In this document: positions 45,037 to 52,691 of the stretch, piece by piece
Layout of the letters: every line of letters starts with the position of its first letter
How positions within the stretch are numbered: position 1 is the stretch's first letter
DNA from: Paenirhizobium selenitireducens ATCC BAA-1503
Lineage (GTDB): Bacteria > Pseudomonadota > Alphaproteobacteria > Rhizobiales > Rhizobiaceae
DNA: 64,000 nt
Assembly: GCF_000518785.1 (NCBI RefSeq)
Contig: NZ_JAEG01000006.1
Span: 248,001 to 312,000 of the forward strand
Direction of reading: 5' to 3'
Notes under the pieces: generated by a model
Seen by the model: only the letters and a program-made list of their open reading frames with translations
Told to the model about the DNA's origin: nothing
The model's database searches: none
Program-made: the position numbers and the translations under genes

Positions 45037-45282
45037 TCAGGCAGGTTTTCTGATGTCGGCCTCCGGAGCCTTTCGCTCGTCGGGCGTGCCCCAACTGTTC
45101 AGCCAGGCCATCATCGCCTCATTTGAGACGAATAGTTCCGACGGCTCCCGTTCCGCTGCATCGAGGTAATCGTTCAGGGCCTCGGCAGCAATGTCGGAGG
45201 CGTCGCGCCGAACCCTTCTCGAGAGAGCATCGAGCCGCTCCTTGAGTTCGACGGGCACATGGACCGAAGCATCATGTTTCAT
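45037..45282 (-). CDS. Ribbon-helix-helix antitoxin
   Basis: The 81-aa protein has an N-terminal ribbon-helix-helix (DASVHVPVELKERLDALSRR, then DASDIAAEALNDYL) and a C-terminal toxin-binding tail. It should neutralise the downstream ParE-like toxin and repress the pair. The start at ATG 45282 follows AGGAG. A short inverted repeat overlapping its probable promoter lies just upstream. Confidence 0.86.
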   Translation of the reverse strand: MKHDASVHVPVELKERLDALSRRVRRDASDIAAEALNDYLDAAEREPSELFVSNEAMMAWLNSWGTPDERKAPEADIRKPA

Positions 45283-45301
45283 GGTCGGGCTCCTATTCGA
45301 C

Positions 45302-45332
45302 TTGACCTCAGATTATCAATTCAGATGATAGT
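45302..45332. promoter_or_regulatory. Divergent promoter/operator region of the toxin-antitoxin pair
   Basis: TATCA-ATTCAGA-TGATA is an inverted repeat at 45314-45330. It overlaps a minus-strand -10-like TAATCT. A plus-strand TTGACC lies at 45302-45307. Antitoxin binding here could control both the pair and the DUF3445 gene. Confidence 0.42.
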
Positions 45333-45354
45333 CCGCAAATCGAGATTTGCCGCC

Positions 45355-46254
45355 ATGACCTCACCCACCTACACACCCTATGCCAGCGATACGACCAGAC
45401 CCTTTTCCATCGGCCTGTCAGCGCTGGATCCGAAACGCTGGATCGAGCCGGACGACGATCTCGGGCGCTATCTCGATGAGAAGCGGCGTCTCGAAACGGA
45501 CCACTTCGACGACATCTTCCGTGCCGCGCCGGAGAGCCTCGACGCCCAGCAGGAATGTCTCGATCTGCTGGTGGGTCACCTGCTGCAATCCCATGGCGAT
45601 CGCTACAGCCGCTCAGGCTCGATCATGACCATGGCCGGCCATGCCGTAGACCTTGCGGACGAAAGCCGCCCGCCGCTCCTGCGCGCCGGATCGCTGATCC
45701 AGGACGATCTGGTCATCCTGCGCAAGAAGCCCGACGGCTGGACGATCATCGCCGCCCACCTCGCCTTCCCCTCCTCGTGGTCTCTCGCGGAAAAATTCAT
45801 GCGGCCGATGGCGAAGGTCCACGCGCATGTACCGGGCTTCGAGGGTGGCACGCGCAATGACACGATCATCAACCGGGTGTTCGACAACCTGCAGCCCGAC
45901 CTGCCGGCCGAGCGATTCAACTGGTCGATCAACTGGCGCTATGCCCTCTATCATCCTGTCAGCATCCGTCCCTCGACCGACCCTGCGTCCGTCGGCATCG
46001 ACCCGCGCTCGGCCTTCGTCCGCGTCGAGCGTCAGACCCTGCGCAAGCTGCCCATCTCCGGCGACATCGTCTTCACCATCCGCATCTATCTCGACCCCGT
46101 CGCCGCCTTCGAGCACCATCCGGACGGCGCCCGGATGGCCGAGGGTCTGGCGGCTCAACTGGAGGCGATGAGCGATGAACAGATCGACTACAAGGGGCTG
46201 GCGGAGAAACGCGACGCGCTGCTGCGTTGTCTTCGCTCCGGCGTCTACGCGTGA
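45355..46254 (+). CDS. DUF3445 heme-dependent oxidative N-demethylase-like protein
   Basis: The 299-aa protein matches DUF3445, described as heme-dependent oxidative N-demethylases related to dimethylamine monooxygenase subunits. It has IGLSALDPKRWIEPDDDLG, HLAFPSSWSLAEKFMRPM, VHAHVPGFE and NWSINWRYALYHP. Histidines in the HLAFPSSW and KVHAHVPG blocks are candidates for heme ligands. The frame is open upstream, but ATG 45355 fits homology. No dmm or methylamine genes are adjacent, so the substrate is uncertain. Confidence 0.83.
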   Translation: MTSPTYTPYASDTTRPFSIGLSALDPKRWIEPDDDLGRYLDEKRRLETDHFDDIFRAAPESLDAQQECLDLLVGHLLQSHGDRYSRSGSIMTMAGHAVDLADESRPPLLRAGSLIQDDLVILRKKPDGWTIIAAHLAFPSSWSLAEKFMRPMAKVHAHVPGFEGGTRNDTIINRVFDNLQPDLPAERFNWSINWRYALYHPVSIRPSTDPASVGIDPRSAFVRVERQTLRKLPISGDIVFTIRIYLDPVAAFEHHPDGARMAEGLAAQLEAMSDEQIDYKGLAEKRDALLRCLRSGVYA

Positions 46255-46367
46255 AAATCCGCCGCGAACGTGCCTCACGATCGAAAAGCGCCCTTTATTG
46301 TGTCAGGGTTTTATGATCTAGAACCGCCGATATCAGCGGGCCCAGCCCGCATTGCAAGGAGAAGGAA

Positions 46368-47813
46368 ATGACCAAGCAAACCTATCCGGTGTACGGCGAG
46401 ATCACCGGCCCGATCGTCATGATCGGTTTTGGTTCGATCGGCCGCGGCACCCTGCCCCTGATCGAACGCCATTTCAAGTTCGACAAGAGCCGGATGGTGG
46501 TCATCGATCCCCGCAATGACGAAGCCGAACTGCTCGCCAAGCATGGCGTGAAGCACATCCAGGCGCACATCACCAAGGACAACTACAAGCAGGTGCTGAA
46601 GCCGCTTCTGACGGAAGGCGCCGGCCAGGGCTTCCTGGTCAACCTGTCGGTCGATACCGGCTCGGTCGACCTGATGAAGTTCTGCCGCAAGCTCGACGTC
46701 CTCTACATCGACACGGTTGTCGAGCCGTGGCTCGGCTTCTATTTCGACAAGAACATGAAGAATTCCGAGCGCACCAACTATGCGCTGCGCGAAACGCTTC
46801 GCGCCGAGAAGAAGAAGAACCCGGGCGGTACCACCGCCGTTTCCACCTGCGGCGCAAACCCGGGCATGGTCTCCTGGTTCGTCAAGCAGGCGCTCGTCAA
46901 CCTCGCCAATGAAACCGGCCTGAAGTTCGAAGAACCGACCGCCGACGATCGCGAAGGCTGGGCCAAGCTGATGAAGAAGCTCGGCGTCAAGGGCGTCCAC
47001 ATCGCCGAGCGCGACACCCAGCTCACCAAGAATCCGAAGCCGCTCAACGTCTTCTGGAACACCTGGTCGGTCGAAGGCTTCATCTCGGAAGGCCTGCAGC
47101 CGGCCGAGCTCGGCTGGGGCACCCATGAGAACTGGATGCCGAAGAATGCCAAGAAGCACAAGAAGGGCTGCAAGGCAGCAATCTACCTCGAGCAGCCGGG
47201 CGCCAATACCCGCGTTCGCACCTGGTGCCCGACCCCCGGTCCGCAGTATGGCTTCCTCGTCACCCACAACGAGTCGATCTCGATCGCCGACTACTACACG
47301 GTCCGCGACAAGGACGGCGAAGTGACCTATCGCCCGACCTGCCACTATGCCTATCATCCGGCCAATGACGCCGTGCTCTCGCTGCACGAAATGTTCGGCA
47401 ATGGCGGCACGGCCCAGCCGGTGCTGCACGTTCTCGACGAGAACGAGCTGGTCGACGGCGTCGACGAACTCGGCGTGCTGCTCTACGGCCACGAGAAGAA
47501 TGCCTACTGGTACGGCTCGCGCCTGTCGCTGGAAGAAACCCGCCGCATCGCACCCTACCAGAACGCCACCGGCCTGCAGGTCAGCTCGGCCGTACTCGCC
47601 GGCATGGTCTGGGCCATCGAGAACCCGAAGGCCGGCATCGTCGAAGCCGACGAAGTCGACTACAAGCGCTGCCTGGAAGTGCAGTCGCAGTATCTCGGCC
47701 CGGTGGAAGGCCACTACACCGACTGGACCCCGCTCGACGGTCGCCCGGGTCTCTTCCCCGAAGACATCGACACCAAGGATCCGTGGCAGTTCAAGAACAT
47801 CCTCGTTCGCTGA
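46368..47813 (+). CDS. hss: Homospermidine synthase
   Basis: This NAD-dependent enzyme makes sym-homospermidine from putrescine, the characteristic polyamine of many rhizobia. The 481-aa protein starts with a Rossmann fold (IVMIGFGSIGRGTLPLIERH) and carries VNLSVDTGSVDLMKFC, TCGANPGMVSWFVKQAL and ETRRIAPYQNATGLQ. AAGGAGAAGG precedes ATG 46368. It appears to be a single-gene unit closed by a GC-rich hairpin. Confidence 0.95.
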   Translation: MTKQTYPVYGEITGPIVMIGFGSIGRGTLPLIERHFKFDKSRMVVIDPRNDEAELLAKHGVKHIQAHITKDNYKQVLKPLLTEGAGQGFLVNLSVDTGSVDLMKFCRKLDVLYIDTVVEPWLGFYFDKNMKNSERTNYALRETLRAEKKKNPGGTTAVSTCGANPGMVSWFVKQALVNLANETGLKFEEPTADDREGWAKLMKKLGVKGVHIAERDTQLTKNPKPLNVFWNTWSVEGFISEGLQPAELGWGTHENWMPKNAKKHKKGCKAAIYLEQPGANTRVRTWCPTPGPQYGFLVTHNESISIADYYTVRDKDGEVTYRPTCHYAYHPANDAVLSLHEMFGNGGTAQPVLHVLDENELVDGVDELGVLLYGHEKNAYWYGSRLSLEETRRIAPYQNATGLQVSSAVLAGMVWAIENPKAGIVEADEVDYKRCLEVQSQYLGPVEGHYTDWTPLDGRPGLFPEDIDTKDPWQFKNILVR

Positions 47814-47836
47814 TTCGGCCTGAAGAAAGAACAAGC

Positions 47837-47868
47837 ACGCCCGCCGCCCCAAGCGGCGGGCGTTCTGT
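47837..47868 (+). terminator. Terminator-like hairpin after hss
   Basis: ACGCCCGCCGC and GCGGCGGGCGT form an 11-base perfect stem, followed by TCTGTTG. The T-run is weak. Confidence 0.6.
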
Positions 47869-48021
47869 TGCCAAATGTCAATAAGTCGCTGCCAATCCTG
47901 CATATCCGGGCCCCACAACGGCGAGCGGCCTTGCTTTCACCATGCCTTCGCGGCATGGTTTGGCAAAATCAACCAGGCGGTTCGGGACCGTCCGGACGGA
48001 CACGAAAATGCGGAGACGGCG

Positions 48022-48384
48022 ATGAAGATCAGGTCCATTGTAACTTTGCTGGCATGCGCGGCGACGCTATCCGCCTGCTATTCGAGCGGTCCGCGGCCGC
48101 TGCCGACGATCAATCAGGGCCCGACCGTCGATGGCGCCTGGGTTGATCCGAACGGTATCGTCTCGACCTTCCAGGCCGGCACATTCTCGACCCGCACCAC
48201 CGACAGCAACCAGTTGCTCGCATCCGGCACCTATACGATGGTTTCCGACCGCCTCGTCGAGATCAACATGACCTCTCTCGTGCGCAATACCCAGTCCAAG
48301 GTGAACTGCGCCATGGTCACCCCGAACCAGTTGAACTGCACCTCCGATGGCGGCGCCCAGTTCTCGCTCGCTCGCCGCGGCTGA
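48022..48384 (+). CDS. omp10: Outer membrane lipoprotein Omp10
   Basis: The 120-aa product has a lipobox LSAC (Cys19) and closely follows Brucella Omp10. Matching blocks are GAWVDPNGIVSTFQAGTFST, RTTDSNQLLASGTY, LVEINMTSLVRNTQSKVNCA and QLNCTSDGGAQFSLARR. Lipidation would place it on the outer membrane. The two later cysteines may form a disulfide. GGAGA precedes ATG 48022. A terminator follows. Confidence 0.92.
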   Translation: MKIRSIVTLLACAATLSACYSSGPRPLPTINQGPTVDGAWVDPNGIVSTFQAGTFSTRTTDSNQLLASGTYTMVSDRLVEINMTSLVRNTQSKVNCAMVTPNQLNCTSDGGAQFSLARRG

Positions 48385-48412
48385 GCTCTGGTTCCTTCAT
48401 GTCTGCATCAGC

Positions 48413-48447
48413 AACCGGTCGGCGACAACGCCGGCCGGTTTTGCATT
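48413..48447 (+). terminator. Terminator of omp10
   Basis: AACCGGTCGGCG pairs with CGCCGGCCGGTT (one mismatch) around ACAA, followed by TTGCATTT. Confidence 0.75.
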
Positions 48448-48595
48448 TCCCAGCCATGAGGCGCTTCGCCGCCGCACGCATTTCCCCTTGCAGTCGTGCC
48501 CGCTTGATGAAAACATCCCCCTCAAAGACTTTGTGAACGCCGTGGGAATGCCGAGCGGCCTCTCGCGGCCCTATTGCGAAAACAGGAGATAAGCG

Positions 48596-50440
48596 ATGTT
48601 GAAACACCTGCGATCTGGCCTCTTGAGTGCCTCCGTGCTCGCCCTTTCAGCCAGTGGCGCCTTTGCCGATTTCGAGCTGAACATCCTGCATACCAACGAC
48701 TTTCACTCGCGCGTCGAGGCAATCAACAAATTCGATTCCACCTGCTCGGCGGAAGAAGCCGGCAAGAACGAGTGCTTCGGCGGCGTCGCCCGCATGAAGA
48801 CAGCCATCGACACCCGCAAGGCGGAACTGAAGGACGGCAATGTGCTGGTGCTCGACGCCGGCGACCAGTTCCAGGGCTCGCTGTTCTACACGACCTACAA
48901 GAGCGCCCCGATCGCCGAATTCATGAACGGCATCGGCTATGATGCCATGGCGATCGGCAATCACGAATTCGACGACGGGCCGGAAGAACTGGCCCGCTTC
49001 ATCGACGCGCTGAAGTTCCCGATGGTCTCGGGCAACGTGCTGGCCGGCCTCAACACGCCGATCGCCGACAAGTACAAGCCCTACATCATCAAGGAATTCG
49101 GCGGCGAGAAGGTTGCTGTCGTTTCGGTCCTCGCAACCGACACCGACGAGACCTCGTCGCCCGGCGACGACGTACTGTTCATCGACGAGATCGGCTACCT
49201 GAAGGATGCCGTGAAGGAGATCGAGGCGGCCGGCGTCAACAAGATCGTCCTGCTCTCGCATGTCGGCTACACCGTCGACCAGCGGATCGCGGCAGCGGTC
49301 GACGGCATCGACGTGATCGTCGGCGGCCACAGCCACACGCTGCTCTCCTCCACCGACGAGAAGGCCGCCGGCCCCTATCCGACGCTGGTGAAGAACCCCT
49401 CGGGCAAGGACGTGCCGATCGTCACGGCCTATGCCTATTCCAAGTATCTCGGCGACCTCAAGGTCGTGTTCGACGATGCCGGCGCGGTAAAGACGGCCGA
49501 AGGTGCTCCGAAGCTGCTCGATGCCTCGGTCACGCCGGATGCGGCCTACACCGCCAAGGTGGCCGAGCTCGGCGCGCCGATCGAGGAACTGAAGAATAAG
49601 GAAATCGGCGAGACTGCCGCTGCCATCGACGGCTCGCGTGAAGTCTGCCGCGCCGCCGAGTGCTCGATGGGCAACCTCGTCGCCGACGCCATGGTCGACC
49701 GCGTCAAGGACCAGGGTGTCACGATCGCCATCCAGAACGGGGGCGGTCTGCGCGCATCGATCGACGCCGGAACGGTCACCATGGGCGAGGCGCTCACCGT
49801 CCTGCCCTTCCAGAACACCCTCGCCACCTTCAAGCTCAAGGGCTCCGACATCGTCGCTGCGCTGGAGAACGGTCTGAGCCAGATCGAGGACGGCGCCGGA
49901 CGCTTCCCGCAGGTCTCCGGCCTGAAGTATTCGTTCGACAAGTCCAAGCCGGCCGGCAGCCGCGTGGTCTCGGTCGAGGTCAAGGAAGGCGACGCCTTCG
50001 TCGCGCTCGATCCGGCCAAGGTTTACGGCGTCGCCACCAACAACTACATGCGCGCTGGCGGTGACGGCTACAAGATCTTCGCCACGGCCGGCGAGAATGC
50101 CTATGACTTCGGTCCGGGCCTGGAAACCGTGCTGGCCGACTTCATCGCCAAGAACAGCCCCTACAAGCCCTACACCGACGGCCGCATCACCGAAGTCGCC
50201 GGCACGGCGGCTCCGGCGGCATCGACCGAGGCTCCGGCAACAGCAGCCGCACCGGCCGCGGCCGAAGCTGCCGCCACCGCAGCCAAGAAGTACACGGTTT
50301 CGCTCGGCGACAGCCTTTGGAAGATCGCGGTCGCAACCTATGGCGACGGCATGCTGTGGTCGAAGATCGCCGAAGCCAACAAGCTGAAGAACCCCAACCT
50401 GATCGGCGTCGGCGAGGAACTTGAGCTTCCCGCCAAGTAA
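48596..50440 (+). CDS. 5'-nucleotidase/metallophosphatase with C-terminal LysM
   Basis: The 614-aa secreted protein has a signal peptide (to about residue 22). A UshA-like metallophosphatase domain follows with NILHTNDFHSR, VLDAGDQFQG, MAIGNHEFDDG and VIVGGHSHTLL, then the 5'-nucleotidase C-terminal domain (VADAMVDR, AIQNGGGLRASID, YMRAGGDGY). An Ala/Pro/Thr linker leads to a LysM domain (KKYTVSLGDSLWKIAVATYG) that should hold the enzyme on peptidoglycan. AGGAGATAA precedes ATG 48596. It probably hydrolyses extracellular nucleotides or UDP-sugars; the LysM fusion is unusual for UshA. Confidence 0.92.
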   Translation: MLKHLRSGLLSASVLALSASGAFADFELNILHTNDFHSRVEAINKFDSTCSAEEAGKNECFGGVARMKTAIDTRKAELKDGNVLVLDAGDQFQGSLFYTTYKSAPIAEFMNGIGYDAMAIGNHEFDDGPEELARFIDALKFPMVSGNVLAGLNTPIADKYKPYIIKEFGGEKVAVVSVLATDTDETSSPGDDVLFIDEIGYLKDAVKEIEAAGVNKIVLLSHVGYTVDQRIAAAVDGIDVIVGGHSHTLLSSTDEKAAGPYPTLVKNPSGKDVPIVTAYAYSKYLGDLKVVFDDAGAVKTAEGAPKLLDASVTPDAAYTAKVAELGAPIEELKNKEIGETAAAIDGSREVCRAAECSMGNLVADAMVDRVKDQGVTIAIQNGGGLRASIDAGTVTMGEALTVLPFQNTLATFKLKGSDIVAALENGLSQIEDGAGRFPQVSGLKYSFDKSKPAGSRVVSVEVKEGDAFVALDPAKVYGVATNNYMRAGGDGYKIFATAGENAYDFGPGLETVLADFIAKNSPYKPYTDGRITEVAGTAAPAASTEAPATAAAPAAAEAAATAAKKYTVSLGDSLWKIAVATYGDGMLWSKIAEANKLKNPNLIGVGEELELPAK

Positions 50441-50464
50441 GAGGCGCATTGCCGCATCCTGCAG

Positions 50465-50500
50465 GCCGGCCCGGGCTTTCCCGGGCCGGCTTTTGCTTTT
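50465..50500 (+). terminator. Rho-independent terminator of 5'-nucleotidase gene
   Basis: GCCGGCCCGGG and CCCGGGCCGGC form a perfect 11-base stem around CTTT, followed by TTTTGCTTTT. Confidence 0.88.
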
Positions 50501-50565
50501 AAGACATGATCCTCAAGACGCTCTCCGACGTATTGGATATCGAGCGTCACCAGCAGGATTTCGAA

Positions 50566-51600
50566 ATGACCGCAGATATGTCCAATCTCCCCGCCAATCA
50601 TCCGCCCGTCCGTTTCGGCAAGGTCGGCGTACTTCTCGTCAACCTCGGCACGCCGGACGGCACCGACTACACGTCGATGCGACGCTATCTGCGGGAATTC
50701 CTGACCGACCGGCGCGTCATCGAATGGTCTCCGTGGAAATGGTACCCAATCCTGTTCGGCATCGTGCTCAATACGCGCCCGCAAAAGGTCGGCAAGGCCT
50801 ATGAGGCGATCTGGAACAAGGACAAGGACGAGAGCTATCTGCGGACCTATACGCGCAGCCAGGCAGAGCTCATGGCCGAAGCGCTGAAGGACTACCCGAA
50901 CGTCATCGTCGACTGGGCGATGCGCTACGGCCAGCCGTCCATCGCCTCGAAGATCGATGCGCTGCACGCCGCCGGCTGCGAGAGGATCCTGCTCTTCCCA
51001 CTCTATCCGCAATATGCGGCCTCGACGACCGCCACCGTCAACGACAAGGCCTTCGAGCACCTGATGAAGATGCGCTGGCAGCCGGCGCTGCGGACCGTGC
51101 CGCCCTACCACGACGATCCGGCCTATATCGACGCGCTGGCGGTTTCGGTCGAGAAGAAGCTTGCCACCCTCGACTGGGAACCGGAGATCCTGATTACCTC
51201 GTTCCATGGCATTCCCCAGTCCTATTTCAGGCAGGGCGATCCCTATCACTGCCACTGCATGAAGACCGGCCGCCTGCTGCGTGAACGCCTTGGCTTGCCG
51301 AAAGAGAAGTTCATGGTGACTTTCCAGTCGCGCTTCGGACCGGAAGAGTGGCTGCAGCCCTATACCGACAAGACGATGGAGAAGCTTGCCAAGGACGGGG
51401 TCAAGCGCCTCGCCATCATGAACCCCGGATTCGTATCGGACTGTCTCGAAACGCTCGAGGAAATCGCCGGCGAAGCAGGCGAGATCTTCCACCACAATGG
51501 CGGCGAGAAATTCGTCCACATCCCCTGCCTGAACGACAGCCCTGAGGGCATGGGCGTGCTGGAGACCGTCGTGCGGCGCGAACTCCAGGGCTGGGTGTGA
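50566..51600 (+). CDS. hemH: Ferrochelatase
   Basis: Ferrochelatase inserts Fe2+ into protoporphyrin IX as the last step of heme synthesis. The 344-aa protein has KVGVLLVNLGTPDG, FPLYPQYAASTTATVND, TSFHGIPQSYFRQGDPY (with the metal-pathway His) and FQSRFGPEEWLQPYT. ATG 50566 is chosen because AGGA lies eight bases upstream. A terminator before it implies its own promoter. It is followed by 387 bases without a gene. Confidence 0.96.
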   Translation: MTADMSNLPANHPPVRFGKVGVLLVNLGTPDGTDYTSMRRYLREFLTDRRVIEWSPWKWYPILFGIVLNTRPQKVGKAYEAIWNKDKDESYLRTYTRSQAELMAEALKDYPNVIVDWAMRYGQPSIASKIDALHAAGCERILLFPLYPQYAASTTATVNDKAFEHLMKMRWQPALRTVPPYHDDPAYIDALAVSVEKKLATLDWEPEILITSFHGIPQSYFRQGDPYHCHCMKTGRLLRERLGLPKEKFMVTFQSRFGPEEWLQPYTDKTMEKLAKDGVKRLAIMNPGFVSDCLETLEEIAGEAGEIFHHNGGEKFVHIPCLNDSPEGMGVLETVVRRELQGWV

Positions 51601-51987
51601 TCCAGCGCATTGCCAGGCGCCGATCGAAGCGCGCCTGGCCCTTGCATGGTCCGCTGCTGCCGTTTCCGACCGGAAGTTCCGTCCCGCTTGGCCGGCGTTG
51701 AAAACGCAACCCAGAAAAGAGTTGACCACCGACCGACACCTTTCGGAAGCATGCGACACATCGCCTCACATGCGCAAAAAACAGACAGATTTCAGTCGCT
51801 TGCACCAAAAGGCGGCAGGAAGGTCTTGCCGCCTGCAACCACCCTGAAGTTGCGTCGCAGCTCATACAGCACCCCCTTCGCCACGACTAAGCCATTGGTT
51901 TTCAATGGGAATTCTCAAGGGTAATTTTTAACATTAACGCTAATTTAAAAAGTCACTCCTAGAATCCACGCATCGAAGGAGAGACCT
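51601..51987. other. Intergenic region between hemH and Cache gene
   Basis: These 387 bases show no coding frame. They contain a hairpin (GGCGGCA/TGCCGCC, 51811-51833), an inverted repeat CCATTG-GTTTT-CAATGG (51892-51908), a perfect CtrA box (51934-51948) and a GAATC methylation site (51962-51966). It looks like a regulated promoter region for the downstream chemosensory genes. Confidence 0.65.
51934..51948. promoter_or_regulatory. Perfect CtrA box before chemosensory genes
   Basis: TTAA-CGCTAAT-TTAA matches TTAA-N7-TTAA exactly and ends 39 bases before the Cache gene start. CtrA commonly controls motility and chemotaxis genes in alphaproteobacteria. Confidence 0.68.
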
Positions 51988-52593
51988 ATGGCAAAACTCA
52001 AGACCACTCTGGCCGCCGGGATGCTGGCGCTGTCCGTGTCGCAAGCCTTGGCCCAGTCGCCGGAGCCCAACATCAAGGCGCTGGTCACGCCGACCGTTCT
52101 GGAAGACATGCACAAGCTCATCGATTCCGAGATCGTCCAGATTTCGATCAATGCGCAGAACCAGCAGCACCAGAAACTCGCCCAGTCCGCGATCGACGCC
52201 CTTGACGCGCAATGGCGCGCCGAACGTGAAAAGGATGACAAGCCGCTGATCGCAGCGACGTTGTCCAATCCCCTGTCGGTCTATCTCGCGCGCCTCCAGG
52301 GCCGCTCCCTCGGTCTCTACGCCGAAATTTTCGTCATGGACCAGAACGGCCTCAATGTCGGACAGAGCTCGGTGACCTCCGACTTCTGGCAAGGCGACGA
52401 GGACAAGTTCCAGAAGACCTACAACGTTGCAGGCGACGCCGTCTTCATCGACGCGCCGGAATGGGATGACGAGGCCAAGATCTGGCGCGGCCAGGTCAGC
52501 TTTACCGTCACCCAGGACAAGAAGTCGATCGGAGCCGTCACCGTAGAACTCAACCTGACCGAGCTCGAACGGCGGGCGGCCGTGGGCATCTGA
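51988..52593 (+). CDS. Periplasmic Cache (PDC)-like sensor protein
   Basis: The 201-aa protein has a cleavable signal peptide (MAKLKTTLAAGMLALSVSQA ... LAQ) and no further membrane segment. The remainder follows the PDC/Cache pattern: a long helix, then IFVMDQNGLNVGQSSVTSDF, then FIDAPEWDDEAKIWRGQVSF and IGAVTVELNLTELERR. It is thus a free periplasmic version of the domain normally fused to chemoreceptors. The chemoreceptor gene starts 98 bases downstream and lacks an obvious Cache domain, so the two may work together. AAGGAG precedes ATG 51988. Confidence 0.82.
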   Translation: MAKLKTTLAAGMLALSVSQALAQSPEPNIKALVTPTVLEDMHKLIDSEIVQISINAQNQQHQKLAQSAIDALDAQWRAEREKDDKPLIAATLSNPLSVYLARLQGRSLGLYAEIFVMDQNGLNVGQSSVTSDFWQGDEDKFQKTYNVAGDAVFIDAPEWDDEAKIWRGQVSFTVTQDKKSIGAVTVELNLTELERRAAVGI

Positions 52594-52691
52594 AACCGGG
52601 CGACATCGCAAATGCGGATCGTTCGATGGCAGTCACCCCCAGAACCATCCGTTCGATCGCCACGTCCTGCGAACCAAATTAAGGTTAGACC

